Assembly (NCBI GenBank): GCA_040221475.1
Contig: JAVKEJ010000058.1
Coordinates: forward strand, 558,001-622,000
Source: WLXB01 sp040221475
GTDB taxonomy: Bacteria; Pseudomonadota; Alphaproteobacteria; Rhodospirillales; Rhodospirillaceae
Direction: 5' to 3'
Length of the DNA stretch: 64,000 bases
A program made the translations under genes and the position numbers. Below, in pieces: positions 26,021 through 35,472 of the stretch; the stretch's first letter is position 1, and each line of letters starts with the position of its first letter. The notes beneath the pieces were generated by a model, which saw only the letters and a program-made list of their open reading frames with translations, searched no databases and was not told where the DNA came from.

Positions 26021-29000
26021 TTAGGCTTTTTTCTTATCTTCTTTTGCATGTGGCGCATCGCGATTCACCGGAACCTCTAGTTTATTAAGCATCTCTTTCG
26101 GCACGACTTGCCAAAAGTTCCGCACTTCGCGATCCCAGTTGACGAGAATTTGCTCCGCCCAGGCTGAAGCGGTTTCTTTGTGATGCTCAGTGACGAGATT
26201 TCTGAGCAAAGCTTCGTAATGTCCAACTTCAATGCGTTGGTAGATTACTGAATCCGTATTGACACGATGCTCAAAGTCTTTGTTGCTATCGTAAATGAAC
26301 GCCATACCGCCGGTCATGCCCGCGCCAAAGTTCGGCCCGACAGGGCCAAGAATAACAACTTGACCACCGGTCATGTATTCACAGCCGTTGGACCCACAGC
26401 CTTCAACCACCGCTATCGCGCCTGAGTTGCGAACACAGAAACGTTCAGCGGCTTGTCCAGAAGCAAAGAGTTTGCCTGAGGACGCGCCATACAACACGGT
26501 GTTCCCGATAATGGTGTTGAGGTGTGAAGGGAATGTTGAGGAGGTCGTCGGCCGAATGACGATGGTTGCGCCGGACAAGCCTTTGCCGACGTAGTCATTT
26601 GAATCACCGAGCACTTCAAGCTTCAGACCTTGAACACCAAACGCGCCAAGAGATTGACCGCAGCTGCCACGCAGGCGCACCGTAATATGGCCTGGTTGCA
26701 AGCCGGTCATGCCATACTTGGTAACAATCTTATGGGACATCTTTGTGCCAATGGCGCGCTGCGTATTGTTGACGTTGTAGGTCAACTGCATTTTTTCGCC
26801 CTCTTCAAGCGCTGGTGCTGCATCCCGGATCATCTGTGCATCCAGGGTTTCTGGAACCTCATTGCGCCCTTCGGTCATGTTGCGTGTTGGCAACCCGCCA
26901 GAGTCTGGCCGGACCAACAGCGGGTTCAAATCTAGATCGTCCAGGTGGGCTGAACCCCGGCTGACTTGCTGGAGCAAATCTGTGCGGCCGATGATTTCGT
27001 CCAAAGTCGAGAAGCCGAGCTCACCCAAAATGTCGCGCACTTCTTCTGCCAGGAAGGTCATCAGATTGACCACTTTTTCTGGAGTGCCCGTAAACTTCTT
27101 ACGCAACTCGGTGTCTTGTGTGCAGACCCCAACGGGGCAAGTGTTGGAATGGCACTGGCGCACCATAATGCAGCCCATGGCAATCAAAGAGCTGGTACCA
27201 ATGCCAAACTCTTCAGCCCCCATCATGGCCGCCATAACAATGTCGCGTCCAGTTTTGAGGCCGCCATCGGTGCGCAATAGCACGCGGTGGCGCAGGCGGT
27301 TGAGCGTCAGAACCTGATGGACTTCTGTCAGCCCCATCTCCCAAGGAAGACCTGCAAATTTGATAGAGGTTTGCGGACTGGCACCGGTTCCGCCTGAGTG
27401 ACCGGAGATCAAAATCACATCAGCATTGGCTTTGGCAACGCCAGCCGCAATAGTGCCAATGCCTGTGCGTGAAACGAGTTTAACGGTCACGCGTGCTTTC
27501 GGATTGATTTGCTTTAGGTCGTAAATAAGCTGTGCCAAATCTTCGATGGAATAAATATCGTGGTGCGGTGGTGGCGAAATCAACATCACACCGGGCGTCG
27601 CATGTCTCAGTTCTGCGATTTCCAAGGTGACTTTAAAACCGGGCAATTGCCCGCCTTCCCCTGGCTTTGCACCTTGGGCAACCTTGATCTCAATCTCACG
27701 GCATTGGTTTAGGTATTCTGCCGTTACACCAAATCGGCCCGACGCAATTTGTTTGATCGCGGAATTTGCGTTGTCGCCATTTGGGGCTGGTTTGTAGCGT
27801 TTACGGTCTTCGCCCCCTTCGCCAGAGTCCGACTTTGCCCCAATCCGGTTCATGGCAATATTCAGTGTGCCATGTGCCTCGGGTCCAAGGGCCCCCAGCG
27901 ACATGCCAGGGGTCACAAACCGTTTGCGAATTTCTGTTGTGGACTCCACCTGTTCTGGGGGGACGGGCTCATTGATGCGGCGAAAATCGAGCAAATCTCT
28001 CAAACTGATCGGCGGGAGTTTTCTAAGACCTTCGGAATAACGCTGAAATATCTGATAGCTGTCTTTCTCAACAGCAGCTTGCAACGTATGGATGAGGCGT
28101 CCGTCGAAACTGTGGGCGTCGCCGGACTGAGCGCGATAGCGGTAGAACCCCCCCACGGGCAGGGTAATAACACCTGGCTGATACGCTTTTCTATGCTGGG
28201 CTTTAATTTTCTTCTGCATGCCGGGCATGCCGATTCCAGAAATTCTAGAGGTCATGCCAGGGAAGAATTCAGCGACCAAAGATCGAGATAATCCGACCGC
28301 TTCGAAGTTGTAACCACCGCGATATGAGCTGATGACCGAGATGCCCATCTTGGACATGATTTTTCTCAGGCCTTCATCAATGGCTTTTTTGAATCGCGCC
28401 ATGGCTTCAGCCAGCGGTATATCGCCAAACAAGCCCTTGCCGTGCCGGTCTGCAATCGCTTCTTGTGCCAGATAGGCGTTAACGGTTGTGGCCCCAACGC
28501 CGATCAGGACGGCAAAATAGTGGGTGTCGAGACATTCCCCTGAGCGCACATTCAATGACGTGAAGGTTCTGAGTTTTTGCCGGGTGAGATGCGTATGCAC
28601 GGCACCGGTTGCCAAAATCATGGGGATCGGTGCTTTGTCTTGTCCAATATTGTGATCAGACAGCACAACGTAAGTGCTGCCTCCACGGACGGCATCTTCC
28701 GCTTCTTTTTGAATGCGGGAGATCGCTTTACGCAGGGCGTTCTTAGTTTGACCTGTCGCGTCGAATGAGCATTCAATATCGACGGCCTTATCACCCATAT
28801 GCTCACGCAGCACTTTGTACTGACCATTGGTCAGGACGGGACTGGGAAGCTGCAATACATCACACTGACTTGGGTCTTCATCAAGGATGTTGCCAAGATT
28901 TCCAAGGCGCGTGTTCAGGGTCATGACCCTGGTTTCACGCAGGCTGTCGATAGGTGGGTTTGTGACCTGACTGAAGTTCTGCCGGAAGAAATTATGCAGA

Positions 29001-30631
29001 CCACGGTAATTGTCTGACAACACAGCCAAGGGTCCATCATCGCCCATAGACCCCGTGGCTTCCTTGGCATCCATTACCATCGGATGCAGGATGAGCTCCA
29101 GGTCTTCCATGGTCATGCCAAAGGTGACTTGGCGACGACGTAACTCTTCGGTTGTCATCTCACCTGTTTCAGGCGCGTCTTCTGTGACTTGCGTGTCGAG
29201 TAATTTGGTTTTTTTGATCCACTCTTGATAGGGATTGGCAGCGGCCAGCATGTCTTTCAGTTCGAGATCACCAAAAAACTTTCCTTCTTGCAGATCGACA
29301 GCAATCATTTCGCCAGGTCCAACGCGGCCTTTTTCTTCAATCTCAGCATTTGGAACGCGCACCATGCCGGTTTCCGACCCCACAATCAGAAGACCGGTTT
29401 TGGTGAGGGTGTAGCGCATCGGGCGCAGACCGTTACGGTCCATACCGGCGATAACCCACCGACCGTCTGTGGCGCAAATCGCGGCTGGGCCATCCCAGGG
29501 CTCCATCACGGCATTACAATATGCAAACAAGGCGCGGTGGTTGTCTGGCATGACAGCGTTCTGGCTGATGCTTTCAGGAATCAGCAATGACTTGGCCATA
29601 GGCGCGCTTCGCCCGGCGCGGCAGACCAATTCGTATACGGAATCAAGCGCGGCAGAGTCCGAACTGCCGCTTTGAATGATCGGCTTTAAGTCTTCAATGT
29701 CGTCTTCGAAGAGGTCTGATTCTAACCGGCATTCATGGGCTTTCATCCAGTTGACGTTACCGATCAAGGTGTTGATTTCACCGTTGTGGGCCAGCATTCG
29801 GAACGGTTGGGCCAGCCGCCAAGTGGGGAAAGTGTTGGTGGAATACCGCTGGTGATAAATCGCAAAGGAAGACACAAAACGTTCGTCGAGAAGATCTGGA
29901 TAGAACGTCGTCAGTTGTTCCGCGAGGAACATGCCTTTGTAAATGATCGAGCGACAGGATAACGAGCAGATATAAAAGTCATTTGTTGCTTCGTCCTTGA
30001 CGCGTTTTTCGATTCTGCGGCGCACGACAAACAAGTCGCGCTCAAGCGCTTCCGTATCCATATCGCGTGGATTGGACAACATGATCTGTTCGATTTCAGG
30101 CCGCGTTGCGTTGGCTTTTTCACCGATAACCGAGATTTCGACGGGGACCTGACGCCAGCCATAAATGGTATAGCCCGCAGCTAAGACTTCGCTTTCAACT
30201 ATGGTGCGGCAGACTTCTTGCGCCCCTAGGTCAGATTTGGGTAGGAACACCATGCCGACGGCCAGTGTTTCGTCTTCAGCCAATTGATGACCGGTGCGGA
30301 CAATATGTTCGTGAAAAAAGTCCTGCGGAATTTCAACGTGAATGCCTGCACCATCGCCAGTTTTACCGTCGGCATCCACAGCGCCACGGTGAAACAAAAC
30401 TTTAAGGGCTTCAACACCAGCAACCACCACTTCGCGTCTCGGTTTACCATCAATGGCAACAACCATGCCGACGCCGCAGTTGTCGTGTTCCCAGGCGGGG
30501 TCGTAAGCGCCTGCTTGCTGCAAAATCTTGGCGTTTTCTGTCCAGTTGCGAACGAAGTCTGCGCCGGACTCTACGCCGAATTTTGCAGTGGCGAAGTTTT
30601 CAATGCTGTCTTTAGGGGCCATGTCGGTCAT
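26021..30631 (-). CDS. gltB: Glutamate synthase (NADPH) large subunit
   Basis: Takes ammonia from glutamine and transfers it to 2-oxoglutarate; 1536 residues. The mature nucleophile is Cys52 (NCGVG), so about 51 N-terminal residues would be cleaved. A class II amidotransferase domain (about 52-450), a central domain, an FMN barrel with the 3Fe-4S cysteines in GCIMVRQCHSNTCPVGVC, and a C-terminal beta-helix (GGQVVILGPVGPNFGAGMTGG) are all present. It follows gltD by only 2 bases, so the two subunits are co-expressed. Confidence 0.97.
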   Translation of the reverse strand: MTDMAPKDSIENFATAKFGVESGADFVRNWTENAKILQQAGAYDPAWEHDNCGVGMVVAIDGKPRREVVVAGVEALKVLFHRGAVDADGKTGDGAGIHVEIPQDFFHEHIVRTGHQLAEDETLAVGMVFLPKSDLGAQEVCRTIVESEVLAAGYTIYGWRQVPVEISVIGEKANATRPEIEQIMLSNPRDMDTEALERDLFVVRRRIEKRVKDEATNDFYICSLSCRSIIYKGMFLAEQLTTFYPDLLDERFVSSFAIYHQRYSTNTFPTWRLAQPFRMLAHNGEINTLIGNVNWMKAHECRLESDLFEDDIEDLKPIIQSGSSDSAALDSVYELVCRAGRSAPMAKSLLIPESISQNAVMPDNHRALFAYCNAVMEPWDGPAAICATDGRWVIAGMDRNGLRPMRYTLTKTGLLIVGSETGMVRVPNAEIEEKGRVGPGEMIAVDLQEGKFFGDLELKDMLAAANPYQEWIKKTKLLDTQVTEDAPETGEMTTEELRRRQVTFGMTMEDLELILHPMVMDAKEATGSMGDDGPLAVLSDNYRGLHNFFRQNFSQVTNPPIDSLRETRVMTLNTRLGNLGNILDEDPSQCDVLQLPSPVLTNGQYKVLREHMGDKAVDIECSFDATGQTKNALRKAISRIQKEAEDAVRGGSTYVVLSDHNIGQDKAPIPMILATGAVHTHLTRQKLRTFTSLNVRSGECLDTHYFAVLIGVGATTVNAYLAQEAIADRHGKGLFGDIPLAEAMARFKKAIDEGLRKIMSKMGISVISSYRGGYNFEAVGLSRSLVAEFFPGMTSRISGIGMPGMQKKIKAQHRKAYQPGVITLPVGGFYRYRAQSGDAHSFDGRLIHTLQAAVEKDSYQIFQRYSEGLRKLPPISLRDLLDFRRINEPVPPEQVESTTEIRKRFVTPGMSLGALGPEAHGTLNIAMNRIGAKSDSGEGGEDRKRYKPAPNGDNANSAIKQIASGRFGVTAEYLNQCREIEIKVAQGAKPGEGGQLPGFKVTLEIAELRHATPGVMLISPPPHHDIYSIEDLAQLIYDLKQINPKARVTVKLVSRTGIGTIAAGVAKANADVILISGHSGGTGASPQTSIKFAGLPWEMGLTEVHQVLTLNRLRHRVLLRTDGGLKTGRDIVMAAMMGAEEFGIGTSSLIAMGCIMVRQCHSNTCPVGVCTQDTELRKKFTGTPEKVVNLMTFLAEEVRDILGELGFSTLDEIIGRTDLLQQVSRGSAHLDDLDLNPLLVRPDSGGLPTRNMTEGRNEVPETLDAQMIRDAAPALEEGEKMQLTYNVNNTQRAIGTKMSHKIVTKYGMTGLQPGHITVRLRGSCGQSLGAFGVQGLKLEVLGDSNDYVGKGLSGATIVIRPTTSSTFPSHLNTIIGNTVLYGASSGKLFASGQAAERFCVRNSGAIAVVEGCGSNGCEYMTGGQVVILGPVGPNFGAGMTGGMAFIYDSNKDFEHRVNTDSVIYQRIEVGHYEALLRNLVTEHHKETASAWAEQILVNWDREVRNFWQVVPKEMLNKLEVPVNRDAPHAKEDKKKA

Positions 30632-30633
30632 CC

Positions 30634-32118
30634 TCAGCTTGCTTTACGAAGGGGTGCAGTCGCGCCCGCTTTTTGTTCAGTTAGATACTTGGTGATGCCG
30701 GTCGCGACGTCGCGGCCATCTCGGATTGCCCAGACCACCAGAGACGCACCACGCGCGATGTCGCCACCCGCGAAAACGCCGTCCATGTTTGTCATCAAAG
30801 TTCGGTAATCGATTTTGAGTGTGCCCCAACGGGTAACGCCCAACTCCGGCTCGCCGAAAAGGTGAGGTAAATCTTCAGGATCGAAGCCAAGCGCTTCAAT
30901 AACCAAATCGGCAGGGATCACGAATTGAGATCCCTCAATGACTTCAGGTTTGGCGCGACCGCTGGCGTCCGGGGTGCCGAGGCGCATCCGAACAGCGCGA
31001 ACGCCTGTCGCCACATTGTCTTGATCGTGGAGCACGGCTTCGGGGGCTGAGAGCCAGACAAATTCAACGCCTTCTTCAATGGCGTTGCTCACTTCGCGCT
31101 GTGATCCGGGCATGTTGTCGCGGTCGCGGCGGTACAAGCATTTCACCGACTTCGCACCTTGGCGAATGGCGGAGCGTACGCAATCCATGGCGGTATCACC
31201 ACCGCCAATAACCACAATATTTTTGCCTGCCGCGTCCAAAGTGCCATCTTCGAAGGCAGGCACGGAATCGCCCAATCCTTTGCGGTTGGAGGCGGTGAGA
31301 TAGGTCATGGCCGGGAACACGCCGTCTGCGCCCACACCTGGGACGTTGAGCGCGCGGGCCTTATAAACGCCTGTCATAACAAGAATCGCGTCATGTTTCT
31401 TGCGCAGGTCTGCGAAACTAATATCTTCGCCGACGTTGACGTTCATGTGAAATTTTACACCTGAGTCTTCGAGCAGTTTAACGCGGCGCTGGACCACTTC
31501 TTTCTCAAGTTTAAAGTTGGGGATGCCATAAATGAGTAGGCCGCCGACACGGTCGTATCGGTCATAAACCTCAACCGCATACCCGCGTTTGCGCAGTTCT
31601 TCAGCGGCGGCCATGCCACCCGGGCCAGCACCGATAATGCCGACACTTTGATCAAGTTCCTGAAGCGGTTGAACTGGCTTAACCCAGCCATTCTCCCAGG
31701 CGGTATCCGTGATGTACTTCTCGACAGACCCAATCGTAACGGTGCCATGTTTGGATTGTTCTAAGACACACAAGCCTTCACACAGTCTGTCTTGCGGGCA
31801 AATCCGTCCGCAGATCTCTGGCATATTGTTGGTTTCAGAGGAAACGGCATAGGCTTCTTCAAGGCGGCCTTCAGCCGTGAGTTTGAGCCAGTCTGGTATA
31901 TTGTTCTGAACAGGGCAGTGAACCTGGCAAAATGGAATGCCGCACTGCTCGCACCGCGAAGCCTGATCAGCAGCTTCATCATCTGAAAACTGGTCGTAAA
32001 TTTCGCCGAAGTCTTGGCGGCGGGTTTCTGGGGGCCTCTTGTCAGGAAAAGCCTGATTGAGATTTATGAACTGAAGCATCGGCCTGGATTTTTTCTGGTT
32101 CGATTTTTTCTGGCTCAT
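30634..32118 (-). CDS. gltD: Glutamate synthase (NADPH) small subunit
   Basis: Oxidises NADPH and passes electrons to GltB; 494 residues. N-terminal 4Fe-4S cysteines are in RCEQCGIPFCQVHCP and CGRICPQDRLCEGLC, the FAD loop in GIIGAGPGGMAAAE, and the NADPH loop in VVIGGGDTAMDCVR. The first 13 residues are a Lys/Ser/Gln-rich extension before MLQFINL; that second Met (near residue 14) is a possible start. First gene of the gltD-gltB operon. Confidence 0.97.
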   Translation of the reverse strand: MSQKKSNQKKSRPMLQFINLNQAFPDKRPPETRRQDFGEIYDQFSDDEAADQASRCEQCGIPFCQVHCPVQNNIPDWLKLTAEGRLEEAYAVSSETNNMPEICGRICPQDRLCEGLCVLEQSKHGTVTIGSVEKYITDTAWENGWVKPVQPLQELDQSVGIIGAGPGGMAAAEELRKRGYAVEVYDRYDRVGGLLIYGIPNFKLEKEVVQRRVKLLEDSGVKFHMNVNVGEDISFADLRKKHDAILVMTGVYKARALNVPGVGADGVFPAMTYLTASNRKGLGDSVPAFEDGTLDAAGKNIVVIGGGDTAMDCVRSAIRQGAKSVKCLYRRDRDNMPGSQREVSNAIEEGVEFVWLSAPEAVLHDQDNVATGVRAVRMRLGTPDASGRAKPEVIEGSQFVIPADLVIEALGFDPEDLPHLFGEPELGVTRWGTLKIDYRTLMTNMDGVFAGGDIARGASLVVWAIRDGRDVATGITKYLTEQKAGATAPLRKAS

Positions 32119-32315
32119 GGTCGAATACCTCCTCTCGGCGGGTCACTAAGACCAAGCCGGTTACCGCCATATTCGGATATGGCGCTTAACTTTGAACTGT
32201 GGATCGAACGCTGGCCGATTCTCGGCCTGTCCCTTGTGAAAGCCTGTTACGTCAGACTTTTATATTGATGACCATTATAATGTGCAGAATGGTGTTTGGC
32301 CATGAAAAAGCCACC

Positions 32316-32342
32316 AATTAAGTCAGTTTTATTGACTTAATT
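32316..32342. promoter_or_regulatory. 10-bp perfect inverted repeat
   Basis: AATTAAGTCA, 7-base loop, TGACTTAATT. It lacks a following T-run, so an operator or RNA hairpin is likelier than a terminator. It lies about 200 bases from gltD and 150 from uppP. Confidence 0.5.
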
Positions 32343-32402
32343 ATCATAAGGCCGCCGCAAGCTGGGTATTTTTACGGGTGAATTCTTGCTTTTGGCACTC
32401 TA

Positions 32403-32426
32403 TTTAGTAAACATATGATTACTAAA
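32403..32426. promoter_or_regulatory. 8-bp inverted repeat upstream of uppP
   Basis: TTTAGTAA, 8-base spacer containing CATATG, TTACTAAA. Two-fold symmetry and about 24 bp length are typical of a dimeric repressor site. It is 65 bases before the uppP start. Confidence 0.45.
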
Positions 32427-32491
32427 GTGGTGCTGTTTGACGAATCGAGCCCATGGTATAAGAATCCAACTGCCTTAACTCCGAGTATGCC

Positions 32492-33295
32492 GTGGCTCTG
32501 ACCCAAATTATCGTACTGGCCATTGTCCAGGGCATTACAGAATTCCTGCCGATCAGTTCGTCGGGACATTTGGTTTTGGTGCCGATCCTTGCGGGCTGGC
32601 CCGATCAAGGGCTTATGCTGGACGTGGCCGTTCATGTCGGCACCTTAGGCGCAGTTATGATCTATTTTTGGCAAGATCTTATGGCCATGATCACGGGCGT
32701 TTTTCGCCTGTTCAGAGGGCGTCGTGACTCCGGTGCGCGTCTTGCGGGCCAAGTCATCGTCGCGACACTTCCTGTGCTGCTCGCTGGTTATGTGTTTGAT
32801 CAGTATGTGGGTGAGGGGCTGCGGTCGATCCAAGTGATTGGATGGGCCACGCTTGGATTTGGCCTCTTATTATATGTTGCTGACCAAATGTGTATGACGG
32901 TCAAACGCCTGGATCATTCTACGTATCTTGATGTGGTCATCATTGGTGTGGCGCAGGTGCTGGCGCTGATCCCTGGCACCAGTCGCTCTGGCATTACAAT
33001 GACGGCGGCCCGCTTTCTTGGGTACGAACGGTCCGAAGCTGCGCGCTTTTCAATGTTGCTCTCCATTCCAACCATTGCAGCCTCAGGGCTGTGGTTGGGG
33101 TTGACGTTACAGAAGGTCGACGACGTCCAGATGACCCAGGGGGTTGTCGCCGCAGCGGGTCTGTCCTTTGTGGTCGCAATATTCTCGATCACGGCACTTA
33201 TGGCTTGGTTACAGCGAGCCTCGTTCACGCCATTCGTGATCTATCGTGTGATTTTAGGTCTCGCGCTTTTAGCGGTTGCCTATGGTTGGATCTAA
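32492..33295 (+). CDS. uppP: Undecaprenyl-diphosphate phosphatase UppP/BacA
   Basis: Recycles the lipid carrier of cell-wall synthesis in the inner membrane; 267 residues, about eight membrane segments. The two catalytic regions are QGITEFLPISSSGHLVL (14-30) and PGTSRSGITMTAARFLGYERSEAARFS. The start is a GTG. It converges with the NDUFA9-like gene, 11 bases apart. Confidence 0.96.
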   Translation: MALTQIIVLAIVQGITEFLPISSSGHLVLVPILAGWPDQGLMLDVAVHVGTLGAVMIYFWQDLMAMITGVFRLFRGRRDSGARLAGQVIVATLPVLLAGYVFDQYVGEGLRSIQVIGWATLGFGLLLYVADQMCMTVKRLDHSTYLDVVIIGVAQVLALIPGTSRSGITMTAARFLGYERSEAARFSMLLSIPTIAASGLWLGLTLQKVDDVQMTQGVVAAAGLSFVVAIFSITALMAWLQRASFTPFVIYRVILGLALLAVAYGWI

Positions 33296-33306
33296 CGGGG
33301 CTGGGT

Positions 33307-34287
33307 CTAACGCGCGTTGAACCTGATCTTCTTAAGCTGCTGATAAGGCCGAAAACGTCGAAGGTACGTTGGCACAATGGATTCTGCAGTTTCTGGGGTG
33401 ATGCCAAAAGCCTCCAAACCCGGCTTGCTGCCGTCCGCGATGTTATCAACCCTTAATAGTTTAACTTGGTCTGGCGTGAGCAGGGGAGTTGGCAAAAGCT
33501 GCAAGAAGACCGCCTGAATCCGTGCGACCCAGAACGGCAGTCCGACAATCCAAGTGCTACGGTCCGTATAACGGCAGATCATTTCAAGAATTTCGCGCAT
33601 GGTATAAACGGTCGGCCCAACCAACTCGTATGTCTTGCTTTGGTAGCCATTCTCGGTGAGGGCGCTGACAGCGGCTGCCGCAACATCACCCACATATACG
33701 GGTTGAAACTTAGTGCCGCCGCCGCCTTCTGCATGGGGTACAATAGACGTGAAGTACGGCAAAACAGGGGACATACGCGCCAGCTCGGCAAACATATTAA
33801 AAAAACCATCTTCCGGTCCGAATATGACACTCGGTCGTAAGAGAGTTGCTTCCGGGAAGGCTGCCAGAACGGCCTGTTCGCCAGCCGCTTTAGAACGCGC
33901 ATAGGCGGATTTAGACTCTGCATCGGCCCCTAAAGCGGACAGCTGAACAAATCGCTGTGCCCCTGCTGCTTTTGCTGCCTTGGCCACGCGCGCAGCCCCG
34001 TCGACATGAATGGCCGTGAAAGATCGGGCGCCCCGTTCAAATAGGATGCCAACACAGTTGACCACAAAATCAGCACCAACGACGGCTCGGTTCACTTCGG
34101 TGTCTGAGGTAATGGATGCTGGAATGAAACTGATTTGGCCTAGATCACCGCATGTTTTCAGAAAATCCGCCTCTTCCGTGTCGCGCACAGCCACGCGCAC
34201 GCGCGCCCCGGCTGCGGCTAAGCGCTGGACGATATACCGTCCGACAAATCCAGAGCCTCCAAAAACCGTGACCAATCGGTTCTTCAT
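33307..34287 (-). CDS. Complex I NDUFA9-like NAD(P)-binding protein
   Basis: 326-residue atypical short-chain dehydrogenase. Cofactor loop VTVFGGSGFVGRYIVQRL is at the N-terminus; LRPSVIFGPEDGFFNMF and PVYVGDVAAA are family signatures. The protein is related to the mitochondrial complex I accessory subunit NDUFA9, common in alphaproteobacteria; the usual SDR Tyr-x3-Lys is represented by YARSKAAGE. Divergent from the tRNA-Leu/rnd unit. Confidence 0.88.
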   Translation of the reverse strand: MKNRLVTVFGGSGFVGRYIVQRLAAAGARVRVAVRDTEEADFLKTCGDLGQISFIPASITSDTEVNRAVVGADFVVNCVGILFERGARSFTAIHVDGAARVAKAAKAAGAQRFVQLSALGADAESKSAYARSKAAGEQAVLAAFPEATLLRPSVIFGPEDGFFNMFAELARMSPVLPYFTSIVPHAEGGGGTKFQPVYVGDVAAAAVSALTENGYQSKTYELVGPTVYTMREILEMICRYTDRSTWIVGLPFWVARIQAVFLQLLPTPLLTPDQVKLLRVDNIADGSKPGLEAFGITPETAESIVPTYLRRFRPYQQLKKIRFNAR

Positions 34288-34448
34288 TGCGGGTCCTCTC
34301 CGACTTCAGCGGGCACGTTTTTAACGTCTTTCCAGCCGTGTTTCTATGATGCTGGAAGCTCGCATAATTGCGCAGTAATGGCAATGAATCCGCGCGAGAC
34401 TCATGCCAAGAATAAGTGCTCTTCAGAGCAGACAGAGCAAGGGTTTCG

Positions 34449-34476
34449 TTGACAAAGGCTGGGAGATGGCTATATC
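34449..34476 (+). promoter_or_regulatory. Sigma-70-type promoter of tRNA-Leu
   Basis: A perfect -35 TTGACA (34449-34454), a 16-base spacer and -10 TATATC (34471-34476). The tRNA starts 46 bases later. Confidence 0.65.
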
Positions 34477-34522
34477 CCTTCCCGCTCAAAGTCCGGACGT
34501 CCATGTATGGACGCTCGCCTGT

Positions 34523-34609
<87 letters not shown>

Positions 34610-34678
34610 TTTTTGGGCATCCGATTCCGCACCTGTTGGAAAGCCGGTGCATCTCATACTTCACCGCCGGGGGCGCTT

Positions 34679-35287
34679 GTGGCCAATCATGTACATCAAG
34701 GTGACCTACCGTCTGACATTACTTTTTCTGGTGCCGTTGCGGTTGATACCGAAACCATGGGCCTCAGTATTGCCCGCGACAGGCTGTGCGTTGTGCAATT
34801 GTCTGCGGGCGATGGAGAGTGTCATCTGGTGCAAGTACGCGCGCCCTATGATGCCCCAAACCTCAAGGCCATTTTTACCGACAAAAGCCTGACAAAGATC
34901 TTTCATTTTGCGCGCTTTGATCTGGCCATGATCCTCAAACACTTGGGTGTGCGATGTGAACCGGCCTTTTGCACCCGCACAGTGTCAAAGTTGTGCCGGA
35001 CAAACACGGACAGGCACGGGTTGAAAGACCTCTGTCGCGATTACCTTGGGATTGAAATCTCAAAACAACAGCAGTCTTCGGATTGGGCCGCAGAGACGCT
35101 CAAACCAGAGCAGATCGAATATGCGGCTGCTGATGTTCTATATCTCCACAAATTAATGTCTGAAATGAATTATTTGCTTGATCGTGAAGGCCGTCGTGAC
35201 TTGGCAGAGGCGTGTTTTCGGTTTTTGCCTGATCGGGCGGCTTTGGACGTGGCTGGCTGGCCAGACGAAGACATATTTGCCCATTAA
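34679..35287 (+). CDS. rnd: Ribonuclease D-like 3'-5' exonuclease
   Basis: DEDDy exonuclease of the short, about 200-residue alphaproteobacterial type without HRDC domains. Exo I is AVDTETMGL, Exo II is FHFARFDLAMI and Exo III is YAAADVLYLHKL. The GTG start at 34679 is chosen because GGGGG lies 5 bases upstream and homologues begin with a similar HQGDLP segment; longer frames run back through the tRNA. RNase D trims tRNA 3' ends, which fits its place next to tRNA-Leu. Confidence 0.92.
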   Translation: MANHVHQGDLPSDITFSGAVAVDTETMGLSIARDRLCVVQLSAGDGECHLVQVRAPYDAPNLKAIFTDKSLTKIFHFARFDLAMILKHLGVRCEPAFCTRTVSKLCRTNTDRHGLKDLCRDYLGIEISKQQQSSDWAAETLKPEQIEYAAADVLYLHKLMSEMNYLLDREGRRDLAEACFRFLPDRAALDVAGWPDEDIFAH

Positions 35288-35311
35288 TTAAAGCTCCTTC
35301 AAAGCCTTGCG

Positions 35312-35340
35312 TTGACCGGATTCTGTCGAGTCGCCATACT
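35312..35340 (+). promoter_or_regulatory. Candidate promoter of the kdsD-lpt operon
   Basis: -35 TTGACC (35312-35317), 17-base spacer, -10 CATACT (35335-35340), in the gap between rnd and kdsD. Confidence 0.45.
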
Positions 35341-35472
35341 CTTATCCTGAGTTCAACGATTAGGGGTGTTGGTCAGTCTTTGACAGAACGGTCTTGGTGC
35401 CCCACATCAATCTCTTGGATCTCATAATTGACGGGTCAAACGTCTCGCATGCATCGTAAATCGGACCGCCTA

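Larger units (their letters stand above)
32119..32491. other. Divergent intergenic region gltD / uppP with four inverted repeats
   Basis: 373 bases without a credible ORF, AT-rich from about 32250. Four perfect inverted repeats: GCCATAT-tcgg-ATATGGC (32166-32183), GGCCGA-ttc-TCGGCC (32213-32227), a 10-bp pair (32316-32342) and an 8-bp pair (32403-32426). A TATAAT lies at about 32275. This looks like a regulatory region for glutamate synthase and uppP. Confidence 0.6.

Noticed and set aside
32394..32407. Sigma-54 promoter before uppP
   Set aside because: TGGCAC is present but the -12 GC element is not at the right distance.
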